NCBI GenBank assembly: GCA_018970465.1
Contig: JAGWWI010000004.1
Span: forward strand, 1-45,927
Reading direction: 5' to 3'
Origin: Patescibacteria group bacterium
GTDB taxonomy: Bacteria; Patescibacteriota; Minisyncoccia; Phycocordibacterales; Phycocordibacteraceae
DNA length: 45,927 nucleotides
The position numbers were made by a program, and so were the translations under genes. Positions 13,907 through 22,064 of the stretch are shown here, piece by piece. Under the pieces are notes generated by a model. The model did not search any database. It worked only from the letters and a program-made list of their open reading frames with translations, and had not been told where the DNA came from. Within the stretch, counting starts at the first letter, position 1. The number at the start of each line of letters is the position of its first letter.

Positions 13907-16318
13907 CTATTCGAGCGAGCCCCAGTCGGGCCCGGCCTTCATCGTCGCTTCGATCGGAACGCCGTGCGTGTCGTGGCCGTCGAGAACCGACTCCATCACC
14001 CGCTTGATCCGCGCGGAGAGCTCGTCGACGCGCGTCGAGCGGATCTCGTAGACGAGTTCGTCGTGCACCGAGAGGACGAGGTGCGCGTCCTCTGCGGCGC
14101 CTGCGCGTTCGAGCATCGCGTCGCCCGCGACCATCGCGAGCTTGATGATGTCGCCCTCGGTGCCCTGGATGGGCGCGTTGATCGCCATGCGCTCCGCCTG
14201 CGCGCGGACGTAGGGCAAAGGCGACTTCATCTCCGGGAACTGGCGGCGGCGGCCGAACAAGGTCTCGGTGTAACCGTACTTGCGCGCGAACCCTTTCGTC
14301 TCTTCAAGGTATTCGGCGAGGCGCGTGAAGGTGCGGAAATAGTCGTCGAGAAACGTATGCGCCTCCGCGGTCGTCGAGCCGAGTTGCTGCCGAAGCGCGT
14401 TGACGCCCATGCCGTAAAGGATGCCGAAGTTGATCACCTTGGCCCGTCGGCGCATCTCGCGGTCGACCGCCTCCGGCGCGACCGAGAACACCATCGCCGC
14501 GACCTCGCGGTGGACGTCCCGGCCCGCGCGGAAGATGTCGCAGAGCTTCTCGTCGCCCGAGAGGATCGCCGCGAGCCGGAGCTCGATCTGCGAGTAGTCG
14601 AGCGCGACGAGCGCGAAGCCAGGCGGAGCGACGAACGCGTGACGGATCGCCTGCCCGCGCGCCGAGTGGAGCGGGATGTTCTGGAGGTTCGGCGAGGCCG
14701 AGGCGAGGCGGCCCGTCGAGGTGCCCGTCTGGATGAATTCCGCGTGGAGGCGATGCTCGCTGTCGAGGAGGGGTGGGAGGTTCTCGATGTAGGTCGAGAG
14801 GAGCTTCTTCAGTTCGCGATACTCGAGGATGTCGCCGACGATCGGGTGGAGCTCGCGGATCTTCTCGAGCTCGCTCTCGCGGGTAGAGCGTTGGCCGCCC
14901 GCCGTCCGCTTCTGCCGGTCGGGGACGAGGCCGAGCTCGTCGAAGAGGACAACGCCCATCTGCTTCGGCGACGAGATGTTGAACGGGTGGCCGGCTGCCT
15001 TGAATATCGCCTCTTCGATCTTCGCGAGCTCGCGCGCATATTCGTGCGCGAGCCGCGCGAGTATCGCCGGGTCGACGAGCACGCCGCGCGCCTCCATCCG
15101 CGCGATGACCGGCACCAGGGGCTTCTCGATCGCTTCGTACACCTCGCGCACGCGGCCGAGCTTCGCGATCTCCGCCTCGAGCGCAGCGTAGGCAGCGTCG
15201 AACTCGCTCTGCTTCGTGAAGGCGAGGATGTCGTCGAGGGACGGGTTCGTGAAGTCGGAGGAGATGAGCCAGAGCATCGCCTTCGCTTCGGCGAGGCGCT
15301 CCGGAGCGATTGCCGGGCGCTTGGCGACGGCGCGCTCATCCGCTTCGTCTTCGCTCGCTGATTCGCCAGGCTCCTCTCCTGCGGCGGCGCCGAGCGCCTT
15401 CTTGGCCCGGTCCCGGAGCGAGCGGAATCCCATCGAGTCGAGAAGCGCGAGGATCGCCACCAGGTCGGCGTGCTCCTGCCACGGCGTCGCGGGAATAGCG
15501 AACGCGATCGGCGCGTCGGTGCGGATGGTCGCGAGCGCTTTGGAGAAGCGCGCGTCCTCTTCGTGATCGAGCACCAATTGTGCGTACCGCTTCTGGATTC
15601 CCGCCTTCGCCGCGACGGCTTCGACGCCACCCTTCTTCTTCAAGGCGGCAAGCAGCTTCTCGAGGGCGCCGTAGCTCGCGACGAGCTTCAGCGCGCTCCC
15701 CTCGCCTACGCCGGGCACGCCTTTGATGTTGTCGGAGGGGTCGCCCATGATGCTCTTCAAGTCCGGGATGAGCGCGGGGCCGAAGCCGAAGCGCTCCTCA
15801 ACCTTCTCCTCGTCGTAGAGGATGGTGTCGTTCAAGCCCTTCTTCAAGGTGTAGACGCGTACGCGGTCGTCGTCGACGAGCTGCAAGGTGTCCATATCGC
15901 CCGAGGCGATCACGACGTCGACCTTCCCTTTCGTCTCCCTGGCGATCGTGCCGAGGAGGTCGTCGGCCTCGAAGCCGGGCTTCTCGTACACGGGAATGGA
16001 GAACGCTTTGAAGACCTCGCGCGAGCGCTCGATCTGCTCGGCGAGCGCGTCGTCGAGCGCGGCGCGTGTGCCCTTGTATGCCTCGTACGCCTCGTGGCGG
16101 ACGGTGGGGACCGGGAGGTCGTAGCAGGCGGCGATGTAATCGGGCTCGAGGTCGTTCACCATCTTGATAAGCATCGCGACAAGGCCGTAGAGCGCGCCCG
16201 TCGGCCGACCGTCGGGGCCCGTAAACTCGGGCAGGGCGTGATACGCGCGATGGATGATCGCGTGCGTGTCGAGCAATACGAGCCGCTTGCGGCGCTTCGA
16301 GGTGAGTTGTCTAGCCAT
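13907..16318 (-). CDS. polA: DNA polymerase I, without a 3'-5' exonuclease domain
   Basis: 803 residues from the ATG at 16318 (MARQLTSKRRKRLVLLDTHA); the ORF-track start at 16498 is an antisense extension over tsaE. The 5'-3' nuclease domain carries LLDTHAIIHRAYHALP, GFEADDLLGTIA and the helix-hairpin-helix GVPGVGEGSALKL. The polymerase domain has motif A ALDYSQIELRLAA, motif B RRRAKVINFGILYGMG and motif C LSVHDELVYE. The segment between them (about 290-420) is short and lacks the DxE exonuclease motif, so proofreading should be absent. It functions in Okazaki fragment processing and repair. Its start overlaps the tsaE stop by eight bases. Confidence 0.92.
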   Translation of the reverse strand: MARQLTSKRRKRLVLLDTHAIIHRAYHALPEFTGPDGRPTGALYGLVAMLIKMVNDLEPDYIAACYDLPVPTVRHEAYEAYKGTRAALDDALAEQIERSREVFKAFSIPVYEKPGFEADDLLGTIARETKGKVDVVIASGDMDTLQLVDDDRVRVYTLKKGLNDTILYDEEKVEERFGFGPALIPDLKSIMGDPSDNIKGVPGVGEGSALKLVASYGALEKLLAALKKKGGVEAVAAKAGIQKRYAQLVLDHEEDARFSKALATIRTDAPIAFAIPATPWQEHADLVAILALLDSMGFRSLRDRAKKALGAAAGEEPGESASEDEADERAVAKRPAIAPERLAEAKAMLWLISSDFTNPSLDDILAFTKQSEFDAAYAALEAEIAKLGRVREVYEAIEKPLVPVIARMEARGVLVDPAILARLAHEYARELAKIEEAIFKAAGHPFNISSPKQMGVVLFDELGLVPDRQKRTAGGQRSTRESELEKIRELHPIVGDILEYRELKKLLSTYIENLPPLLDSEHRLHAEFIQTGTSTGRLASASPNLQNIPLHSARGQAIRHAFVAPPGFALVALDYSQIELRLAAILSGDEKLCDIFRAGRDVHREVAAMVFSVAPEAVDREMRRRAKVINFGILYGMGVNALRQQLGSTTAEAHTFLDDYFRTFTRLAEYLEETKGFARKYGYTETLFGRRRQFPEMKSPLPYVRAQAERMAINAPIQGTEGDIIKLAMVAGDAMLERAGAAEDAHLVLSVHDELVYEIRSTRVDELSARIKRVMESVLDGHDTHGVPIEATMKAGPDWGSLE

Positions 16319-16760
16319 ACGCGATCGTGCGCGAGCCGTCGGCCTGGAGCTCGAGGCGGACGCGCTCCGCGACGCGCGGGTCCGCGTCGAGCCCGACCTG
16401 CTCGGGCCATTCGAGGAGGATGAGGTTGCCGGCGTCCCGCATGAGCTCGTCGAAGCCGAGTGGTGCGAGCTCGGCCGCGCCCGCGAGACGGTACGCATCG
16501 ATATGCACCAGCCGGTCGAACCCGCGCTCGATGTCGCACACGGGAAGCGCGTAGATCTTCTCGAGGACGAACGTCGGGCTCGTGACCGCCTCGCCTACTC
16601 CGAGCGCCTTCGCGACCGCCCCGGCGAACGCGGTCTTCCCCGCCCCCAATTCCCCCGAGAGGGTGACGAGAGTCGCGCTGCGCTCTTTCGGCTTCACGGC
16701 GAGCGCGAATCGCTTCGCTTCTGCTGCGAGCTCCTCGAGGGTCCGGATGGTAGCGGTCAT
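16311..16760 (-). CDS. tsaE: tRNA threonylcarbamoyladenosine biosynthesis ATPase TsaE
   Basis: 149 residues from the ATG at 16760 (MTATIRTLEELAAEAKRFA). Walker A is LSGELGAGKTAFAGA; the TsaE core then shows TSPTFVLEKIY, HIDAYRLAGAAEL and LLEWPEQVG. TsaE works with TsaB and TsaD to make t6A37 in tRNAs reading ANN codons; TsaB and TsaD are not in this window. The start is set by the -10 (TACAAT) six bases upstream. It is the first gene of tsaE-polA-holA. Confidence 0.92.
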   Translation of the reverse strand: MTATIRTLEELAAEAKRFALAVKPKERSATLVTLSGELGAGKTAFAGAVAKALGVGEAVTSPTFVLEKIYALPVCDIERGFDRLVHIDAYRLAGAAELAPLGFDELMRDAGNLILLEWPEQVGLDADPRVAERVRLELQADGSRTIAYG

Positions 16761-16766
16761 GCCCCG

Positions 16767-16772
16767 ATTGTA
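16767..16772 (-). promoter_or_regulatory. -10 element (TACAAT) of tsaE-polA-holA
   Basis: TACAAT on the minus strand ends six bases before the tsaE ATG; there is no SD. Confidence 0.5.
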
Positions 16773-16809
16773 CGCCCTCTCTCGAGGCACGCGAAGCGCG
16801 CCCGCACAG

Positions 16810-17694
16810 CTAGTCGAAGATGTTCGCGAGATACGAGTCGATATAGCGCTGGTCGAGATCGTAGAAATACTGGTGGCTGTTGTGGAGATACGTCGCGAGC
16901 TGGATACCAACGAAGCGCCAGTGCCACGGCTCGAAGATGTAGTAGGTGTTGCCGGGCGGATACGAGAGCGTGAAGCCGTACTTGTACGCGTTGTCGGTGA
17001 GCCACTGGTACGCGCTCGTCTTGGCGAAGTCGCCCGTAAGCTCGCCGCCCATACCGGTCGTCTCGAGGTCGACGGCCGTGCCGAGCTGGTGCTCGGAGTA
17101 GCCCTGGTCGGCGGAGAAGGAGCCAGCGGTCCCGGCGCCGAAGGTCACGACGTAGTCCTTCTTGAGCGCGACCTGGGTGTCGAAGGAGCGATACGCGCTG
17201 TAAGCGTAGAGCGCGACGCCGGTCGAAGACGCTGCGGAGAGCATCGCTTCGAGGTGCGGCAGGACCTGCGGGAGGATCTGGAGAGTCTTGCCCGAGAAGT
17301 AGTCGTACTGATCGGGGATCGTCGTGAGCGAGGCGGGCACGTAGTTCTCGTTCAAGAAATAGACTTTGGAATATTTCGCGAGGAGCTCTGGGTCGAGCGA
17401 TTGGAGCTTGGCGAGCATCGCGACCTGGCTCGAGACGCCGGCGACGTTCACCTTCTCGGATGAGAGCGTTGCGGAGATCGCGTCGGTCTGCGCAGTGTTC
17501 GCTGCGAGCGCGATCGTGGTCGAGGCGAGGTCAGCGTCGAGCCGAGCGACCTGCGCCGAGAGACGCGCGAGCTCGTGGTGGCCGTACCACGCGCCGAGGA
17601 CGCTCAGCGTTGCGAGGAGCGCGAGCGCCGCCGCAAGCGCGCGTACCGGGTGCGTATCCGAGAATAGTCGCTTCGCCCGGCTGCCGATCGTCAT
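16810..17694 (-). CDS. VanY-type D-alanyl-D-alanine carboxypeptidase
   Basis: 294 residues from the ATG at 17694 (the track start at 17703 overlaps the -10). An N-terminal membrane anchor (about 17-37) precedes a coiled segment (about 40-75). The peptidase domain has the zinc motif YSEHQLGTAVDLETTG (SxHxxGxAxD) and the final EPWHWRFVG with the second His ligand. The enzyme trims the terminal D-Ala from peptidoglycan stem peptides outside the cytoplasmic membrane. It is likely monocistronic, with TACAAT seven bases before the start. Confidence 0.88.
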   Translation of the reverse strand: MTIGSRAKRLFSDTHPVRALAAALALLATLSVLGAWYGHHELARLSAQVARLDADLASTTIALAANTAQTDAISATLSSEKVNVAGVSSQVAMLAKLQSLDPELLAKYSKVYFLNENYVPASLTTIPDQYDYFSGKTLQILPQVLPHLEAMLSAASSTGVALYAYSAYRSFDTQVALKKDYVVTFGAGTAGSFSADQGYSEHQLGTAVDLETTGMGGELTGDFAKTSAYQWLTDNAYKYGFTLSYPPGNTYYIFEPWHWRFVGIQLATYLHNSHQYFYDLDQRYIDSYLANIFD

Positions 17695-17701
17695 GCGCCG
17701 C

Positions 17702-17707
17702 ATTGTA
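17702..17707 (-). promoter_or_regulatory. -10 element (TACAAT) of the VanY gene
   Basis: Ends seven bases before the ATG at 17694 on the minus strand, which decides between the two nearby ATGs. Confidence 0.5.
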
Positions 17708-17757
17708 CCGCATACGAACGCGCGCCCGGTTCTCTCTCGAGAATCGGGCGCGTAGGT

Positions 17758-18081
17758 CTAGCGGTGCCAGTCGCGGCGGTGATGGTCGCCAAAGAGCCTG
17801 TGCAGCTCCCAGCTAAGCCGCGCCGCCTCGTATGGCAATGCCCATGGCAGCGGAGTCGGGGTCGCGTACACGACCGGCGGCGGATAGCTCGCCGACGGCG
17901 GACAGTTGCCCCGCCCCCAGCAACTGACCCAGCCGTTGCTGGACCAGTAGCCGGTTGGCGGCGCAGTATACGCCGCTGAGGGCAGTGCATATGTATACCC
18001 AGTCACTGGTGTGTATCCAGGGGGGTACGCATCGCAGCCGGCAAGCAGGACCGTAACTATTAAGATCAGCAAGAAGCGCAT
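17758..18081 (-). CDS. Small Pro/Tyr-rich lipoprotein
   Basis: 107 residues from the ATG at 18081 (MRFLLILIVTVLLAGCDAYP), a clear type II signal peptide with lipobox LLAGC. The mature part is rich in Pro, Tyr, Gly and Trp and ends with a His/Arg-rich tail (HRLFGDHHRRDWHR). GGAGG lies seven bases upstream of this ATG, whereas the track start at 18117 has no such signal. It should be lipid-anchored on the outer face of the cytoplasmic membrane. Function unknown. Confidence 0.7.
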   Translation of the reverse strand: MRFLLILIVTVLLAGCDAYPPGYTPVTGYTYALPSAAYTAPPTGYWSSNGWVSCWGRGNCPPSASYPPPVVYATPTPLPWALPYEAARLSWELHRLFGDHHRRDWHR

Positions 18082-18163
18082 GTATTGCCTCCATGGCTGC
18101 GCTGGAACTGGATACAAAGTACGTACTAGTTACATACTTGTCAAGTCATGCTGTGCGGGCATG

Positions 18164-18169
18164 TAAAAT
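18164..18169 (+). promoter_or_regulatory. -10 element (TAAAAT) of pilB
   Basis: Ends six bases before the ATG at 18176 with no SD. TTGTCA lies upstream at 18139-18144, somewhat far (about 19-20 bases) for a -35. Confidence 0.5.
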
Positions 18170-18175
18170 GCACGC

Positions 18176-19864
18176 ATGCCAGACGACCCGAAGAAGCTCC
18201 CGTTCGACACGAGCAAGGAAGAGAGCGAGCTCGCCGCGATCCACGAGCGCGAGGAGGAGGATGTTGCGCGCATCCTCTCGGAGAAGTACGGGATGCCGTA
18301 CGCCGACCTCGCGCTGAAGACGGTCAACGCCGACGCCCTGCGGCTCATCCCGGAGGAGGAAGCGCGCGCCACGAAGGCGGCCGCCTTCGACGTCGTCGCC
18401 AAGAAGCTCTCGCTCGCCGTCAACGACCCGCATAACCCCGCCCTGCCCGCGCTCCTCGAAGAGCTCGCCGGCCGCGGCTACGACGTCGCCAAGTACCTCG
18501 TCTCGAAGAAGAGCTTCGAGAAGGCGCTCGCGCGCTATGCCGAGCTCTCGCACGCGATCGAGTCGAAGCCGGGCGTCTTCCGCGTCCCGCAGGCGGCCTT
18601 CGCCAAGCTCGCCGCGAGCGACCACTCGAAGCAGGCGCTCGCCGAGGAGTTCGACCGCGCGACGGCTGAGGAGTCTCTTGAGCGCGTCTCGCGCGTCCTC
18701 GAGATCGCGTTCGCCGGCGCGATCGCGCTCCGCGCCTCCGACATCCACCTCGAGCCCGAGAGCGAGAAGACGCGGCTCCGGCTCCGCATCGACGGCCTCC
18801 TGACCGACGCTTATTTCTTCGACGCGCGCACGTACCATCAATTGAATTCGCGCATCAAGGTGCTCTCGGGCGCGAAGCTGAACATCACCGACCGCGCCCA
18901 GGATGGCCGCTTCACCCTCGACACGGCCGAGAAGCAGATCGAGATCCGCGCCTCCTTCATCCCCGGCGCCTACGGCGAGTCGATCGTGCTCCGCCTCCTC
19001 GACCCCGAGACGACCCGCGTCTCGTACAAGGAGCTCGGCATCCCGGCGAAGCTCTTGGAGCGGCTCGAGGTCGAGATCCGGCGCGCGAATGGGATGCTCC
19101 TCAACACCGGGCCGACCGGAAGCGGCAAGACGACTACGCTCTACTCCTTCCTCCGTGAGATCCACACGCCCGAGATCAAGATCATCACGATCGAAGATCC
19201 GATCGAGTATCACTTCGAGGGTATCGTCCAGACGCAGGTCGAGGGCGAGAAGTACACGTTCGCCGAGGGGCTGCGCTCGATCGTCCGGCAGGACCCGGAC
19301 GTGATCATGGTCGGCGAGATCCGCGACGCCGAGACGGCCGGGATCGCGATCCAGGCCGCCCTCACGGGCCACTTCGTCTTTTCGACGGTACACACGAACG
19401 ATGCGGCAGGGACCTTCCCCCGCCTCGCCGACCTTGGCGCCGACCCGAAGTCCTTCGGTTCCGCGATCACCGTCTCGATGGCGCAGCGCCTCGTCCGCAA
19501 ACTCGACCCGAGCAACAAGAAGGCGCGCCCAACGACGGCCGCCGAGCAGGCGATGATCAAGAAGCTCTTCGAGAATGTCGCTGACGCGTCGCTCGCCCCG
19601 CAGCAGATCGACACCGTCTTCGAGCCGGCCGAGGCGACCGAGGAGAAGACCGGCTACAAGGGGCGCATCGGCCTCTTCGAGGCGATCTTCATGGACGACG
19701 AACTCGCGCACTTCCTCCGCGACAATCCGCCTGAGGGCGATATCCGCCGCGCAGTCGCGAAGCAGGGCTACCTCACGATGGCGCAGGACGGCGTGTTGAA
19801 GGCGCTCGCGGGCGTCACCTCGCTTGAGGAGGTCGCGGGGACGGTGGACCTCCCGCGCCCATAA
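18176..19864 (+). CDS. pilB: Type IV pilus assembly / type II secretion ATPase PilB (GspE)
   Basis: 562 residues. An N-terminal T2SSE-N domain (about 20-130) is followed by the N2 domain (RASDIHLEPESEKTRLRLRIDG) and the ATPase core: Walker A NTGPTGSGKTTTLYS, Asp box ITIEDPIEYHFEG, Walker B PDVIMVGEIRDAETA, His box STVHTNDAAG. The C-terminal region lacks the four-cysteine zinc motif of classical PilB/GspE. It would power pilus extension at the membrane. No pilC, pilT or pilin gene is adjacent. It ends in a 23-bp hairpin. Confidence 0.9.
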   Translation: MPDDPKKLPFDTSKEESELAAIHEREEEDVARILSEKYGMPYADLALKTVNADALRLIPEEEARATKAAAFDVVAKKLSLAVNDPHNPALPALLEELAGRGYDVAKYLVSKKSFEKALARYAELSHAIESKPGVFRVPQAAFAKLAASDHSKQALAEEFDRATAEESLERVSRVLEIAFAGAIALRASDIHLEPESEKTRLRLRIDGLLTDAYFFDARTYHQLNSRIKVLSGAKLNITDRAQDGRFTLDTAEKQIEIRASFIPGAYGESIVLRLLDPETTRVSYKELGIPAKLLERLEVEIRRANGMLLNTGPTGSGKTTTLYSFLREIHTPEIKIITIEDPIEYHFEGIVQTQVEGEKYTFAEGLRSIVRQDPDVIMVGEIRDAETAGIAIQAALTGHFVFSTVHTNDAAGTFPRLADLGADPKSFGSAITVSMAQRLVRKLDPSNKKARPTTAAEQAMIKKLFENVADASLAPQQIDTVFEPAEATEEKTGYKGRIGLFEAIFMDDELAHFLRDNPPEGDIRRAVAKQGYLTMAQDGVLKALAGVTSLEEVAGTVDLPRP

Positions 19865-19865
19865 C

Positions 19866-19914
19866 CAGCACGCAAGGCGCCGCGGCCCAGAGGGCCGCGG
19901 CGCCTTGCGTGCTG
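19866..19914. terminator. 23-bp perfect hairpin between pilB and the KGG gene
   Basis: CAGCACGCAAGGCGCCGCGGCCC pairs fully with its reverse complement across a three-base loop (AGA), starting just after the pilB stop. It lacks a T-run, but its position between convergent genes suggests bidirectional termination. Confidence 0.6.
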
Positions 19915-19921
19915 CTACTGG

Positions 19922-20134
19922 CTAACCCCCACTCTCGTCCGCGTCGGCTTCGCCCTCGCCGCGACGATTCGCAAAGTTGCCGGGGTTATTCTCCTTGCCC
20001 TGGCTGTGGCCGCCCTTCCTGCCGATCTCGGAGTAGTACTCCGGACCGCGCTCTTTGGCGACCTTCTCGCCGCCCTTCCGGCCGGCCTCTCCGACCGACA
20101 TCTTGCCGTCGTGCGCCTGTTCCTCGCTGGCCAT
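19922..20134 (-). CDS. KGG-repeat (stress-induced motif) small protein
   Basis: 70 residues, very hydrophilic. It contains KERGPEYYSEIGRKGG and GGHSQGKENNPGNFANR, the glycine-rich KGG repeat seen in Bacillus GsiB and many CPR proteins, plus an acidic tail. Such proteins are associated with stress or dehydration and are predicted to be disordered. The shadow frame 19915-20175 is not real. It converges with pilB across the large hairpin. Confidence 0.8.
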   Translation of the reverse strand: MASEEQAHDGKMSVGEAGRKGGEKVAKERGPEYYSEIGRKGGHSQGKENNPGNFANRRGEGEADADESGG

Positions 20135-20264
20135 AGCTCTAGTGAGTTATGTCTCCTAATACCGACGCTTACCACAGTATCTTCCGCGCCATGAATGGCG
20201 GATTAACCGAGAAGCGCTCCTTCATCGCCCAAAACGGAGCGATCCCGCCCATGCTCCCTCGGGC

Positions 20265-20283
20265 AAAACCCGCCAGAGGCGGG
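20265..20283 (-). terminator. Terminator-like hairpin on the minus strand
   Basis: On the minus strand CCCGCC-TCT-GGCGGG is followed by TTTTG. No annotated minus-strand gene ends here, so it may terminate an unannotated transcript. Confidence 0.45.
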
Positions 20284-20458
20284 GTAGACGAAACGCTTGA
20301 GGGTAGCCCCAGCCACGCTGCCGAAGCAGGTACCAGAGCGCCCTTAGGGAGTCGCCCGAGGCCGTCAAGCCTTGCCCGAAGGAGTATGCGCAGGATCAAA
20401 AAGAAAATCCGCTCCATCCAAAGAGCAGACAGGACTGACTCATCGCCTTCCCGTGTGA

Positions 20459-20464
20459 TAAAAT
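20459..20464 (+). promoter_or_regulatory. -10 element (TAAAAT) of ruvB-yebC-ruvC
   Basis: TAAAAT sits 21 bases before the ruvB ATG, so this transcript would carry a short leader of about 15 bases. No strong SD is present; CCCCTTTTT precedes the ATG. Confidence 0.45.
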
Positions 20465-20485
20465 GCTAGCACACGACCCCTTTTT

Positions 20486-21478
20486 ATGTCAAGCCCGTCC
20501 GCCGACCCCGCCCTCCCCGCCGCCTCGCTCGACGCCGCCTTGCGCCCGACTGAGTGGGAGGAGTACGTCGGCCAGCAGCAGGTAAAGGCGAACGTGCAGA
20601 TCGCTCTTGAGGCGGCCAAGAAGCGCGGCGGGATGCCCGAGCACCTCCTCTTCTACGGCCCGCCGGGGGTCGGGAAGACGACCTTGGCCCACCTCATCGC
20701 CCTCACGCTCGGCGCGCCGTTGAAGTCGACCTCCGGGGTCGCCGTCGAGCGCGCGGCCGACCTCGCCGCGATCCTCACGAACCTCGATCCGGGCACCGTG
20801 CTCTTCATCGACGAGATCCATCGCCTCCCCAGGAAGCTCGAAGAATTGCTCTACCCCGCCCTCGAATCCGGGCATCTCGATATCGTGCTCGGCAAGGGCC
20901 CCTCGGCGCGCACGGTCGAGCTCGCCTTGCCGCCCTTCACCCTCGTCGGGGCGACGACCCGCATCGCGGACCTCTCGGGCCCCTTGCGCTCGCGCTTCGG
21001 CGGCGGGACGTACCAGCTCGACTTCTACACGAGCCAAGACCTGCGCGACATCATCCGCCGCTCGGCGAAGCTCCTCGGGATCGTGATGCCCGAAGAGGTC
21101 GTCGAGATGGTCGCGGCGCGAAGCCGCGCCACCCCGCGCGTCGCGAACTCCCTCGTGAAGCGCATGCGCGATTATTCGGAGGTGAAGGAGGCACCGCTCT
21201 CGGCCGCCCTCGCCGAAGAAGCCTCCGCCCTCTTCGGCATCGACGCCCTCGGCCTCACCAAGGACGACCGTCGCTACCTCGACACCTTGCGCGAATCATT
21301 CCGCGGCGGCCCGGCTGGGATCCGCGCCTTGGCCTCCGCGCTCCACGAAGAGCCCGAGACCCTCGAGCACGTCTACGAGCCGTATCTGCTGCGCCTCGCC
21401 TTCATCGAGCGCTCCCCCCAAGGCCGCCTCCTCACGTCCAAAGGCCGCGGCTATTTGAGCGGCGAAACCCTTTTGTGA
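20486..21478 (+). CDS. ruvB: Holliday junction DNA helicase RuvB
   Basis: 330 residues. The AAA+ core has LRPTEWEEYVGQQQVK, Walker A YGPPGVGKTTLAHL, Walker B VLFIDEIHRL, sensor 1 LVGATTR and the arginine-finger region LRSRFGG. A winged-helix C-terminal domain ends with RGYL. It is the hexameric motor that drives branch migration with RuvA. First gene of ruvB-yebC-ruvC, with 12 bases to yebC. Confidence 0.95.
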   Translation: MSSPSADPALPAASLDAALRPTEWEEYVGQQQVKANVQIALEAAKKRGGMPEHLLFYGPPGVGKTTLAHLIALTLGAPLKSTSGVAVERAADLAAILTNLDPGTVLFIDEIHRLPRKLEELLYPALESGHLDIVLGKGPSARTVELALPPFTLVGATTRIADLSGPLRSRFGGGTYQLDFYTSQDLRDIIRRSAKLLGIVMPEEVVEMVAARSRATPRVANSLVKRMRDYSEVKEAPLSAALAEEASALFGIDALGLTKDDRRYLDTLRESFRGGPAGIRALASALHEEPETLEHVYEPYLLRLAFIERSPQGRLLTSKGRGYLSGETLL

Positions 21479-21490
21479 TACGGTTTACGC

Positions 21491-22063
21491 ATGTCGGGGC
21501 ACAACAAATGGGCGCAGATCAAGCATAGGAAGGCGGCGACGGATGCGGTCAAAAGCCGCGAATTCTCGCGCTTCGCGCGGCTTATCGCGCTCGAGAGCAA
21601 GAAGGCGGGCGGGAGGGTAGACGCACCCGGGCTCGCCGCGGCGATCGCGCGGGCGAAGGCCGCGAATATGCCGAAAGACAACATCGAGCGCGCGGTCGCG
21701 AAGGGCACTTCGAAGGACGCGGGCTCCCTGGAGCAGGTAGTCTACGAGGCCTACGGCCCGGGCGGCGTCGCGCTGATCGTCGAAGCGCTGACCGACAACA
21801 AGAACCGCACGACCCAGGAGGTGAAGCACCTCCTCGGCAAGCTTGGCGTCGAGCTCTCGGCGCCCGGAGCCGCGTCGTGGGCCTTCGCGCGGCTCCCTGA
21901 CGGGCGCTACGTCCCCAACGAGCCCTTGGTTGAGCTCGCCGGCGAGGACGAAGAGCGGCTCGGCGCAATCCTCGACGCCCTCGACGAGCATGAGGACGTG
22001 CAACGCGCCTTCACCAACACGCGCGGCTACGAGTCGACCGAGAGCGAGGCGGAGGAGGAATAG
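21491..22063 (+). CDS. yebC: YebC/PmpR-family protein
   Basis: 190 residues starting with the family signature MSGHNKWAQIKHRKAATDA, then AKAANMPKDNIERAVAKG and YEAYGPGGVALIVEALTDNKNRT. Family members act as transcription regulators or as translation factors relieving polyproline stalling. At 190 residues it is shorter than the usual ~240; the deficit lies in the C-terminal half (after GAASWAF). Position between ruvB and ruvC matches the frequent yebC-ruvC linkage. Confidence 0.9.
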   Translation: MSGHNKWAQIKHRKAATDAVKSREFSRFARLIALESKKAGGRVDAPGLAAAIARAKAANMPKDNIERAVAKGTSKDAGSLEQVVYEAYGPGGVALIVEALTDNKNRTTQEVKHLLGKLGVELSAPGAASWAFARLPDGRYVPNEPLVELAGEDEERLGAILDALDEHEDVQRAFTNTRGYESTESEAEEE

Positions 22064-22064
22064 T

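Larger units (their letters stand above)
20135..20485. other. 350-base intergenic region with structured sequence and the ruvB promoter
   Basis: The overlapping ORFs 20149-20469 (+) and 20169-20417 (-) have no recognisable motif and are not called. The stretch 20250-20400 contains several GC-rich stems, including CCCGCC-AGA-GGCGGG, and could be a minus-strand structured RNA ending at the terminator-like hairpin, but it matches no RNA family I can recognise. The last 30 bases hold the ruvB -10. Confidence 0.4.

Noticed and set aside
13964-15361. Long plus-strand ORF (465 aa) opposite polA, and similar long ORFs opposite ABC-F, pilB, PBP and recJ
   Set aside because: High GC codons create long antisense frames; each lies exactly over a gene with clear catalytic motifs and has Arg/Glu-rich, motif-free translation.
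20169-20417. 82-residue minus-strand ORF MERIFFLILRILL...
   Set aside because: It contains a terminator-like hairpin, overlaps another ORF on the opposite strand and shows no recognisable domain; kept only as part of the intergenic note.
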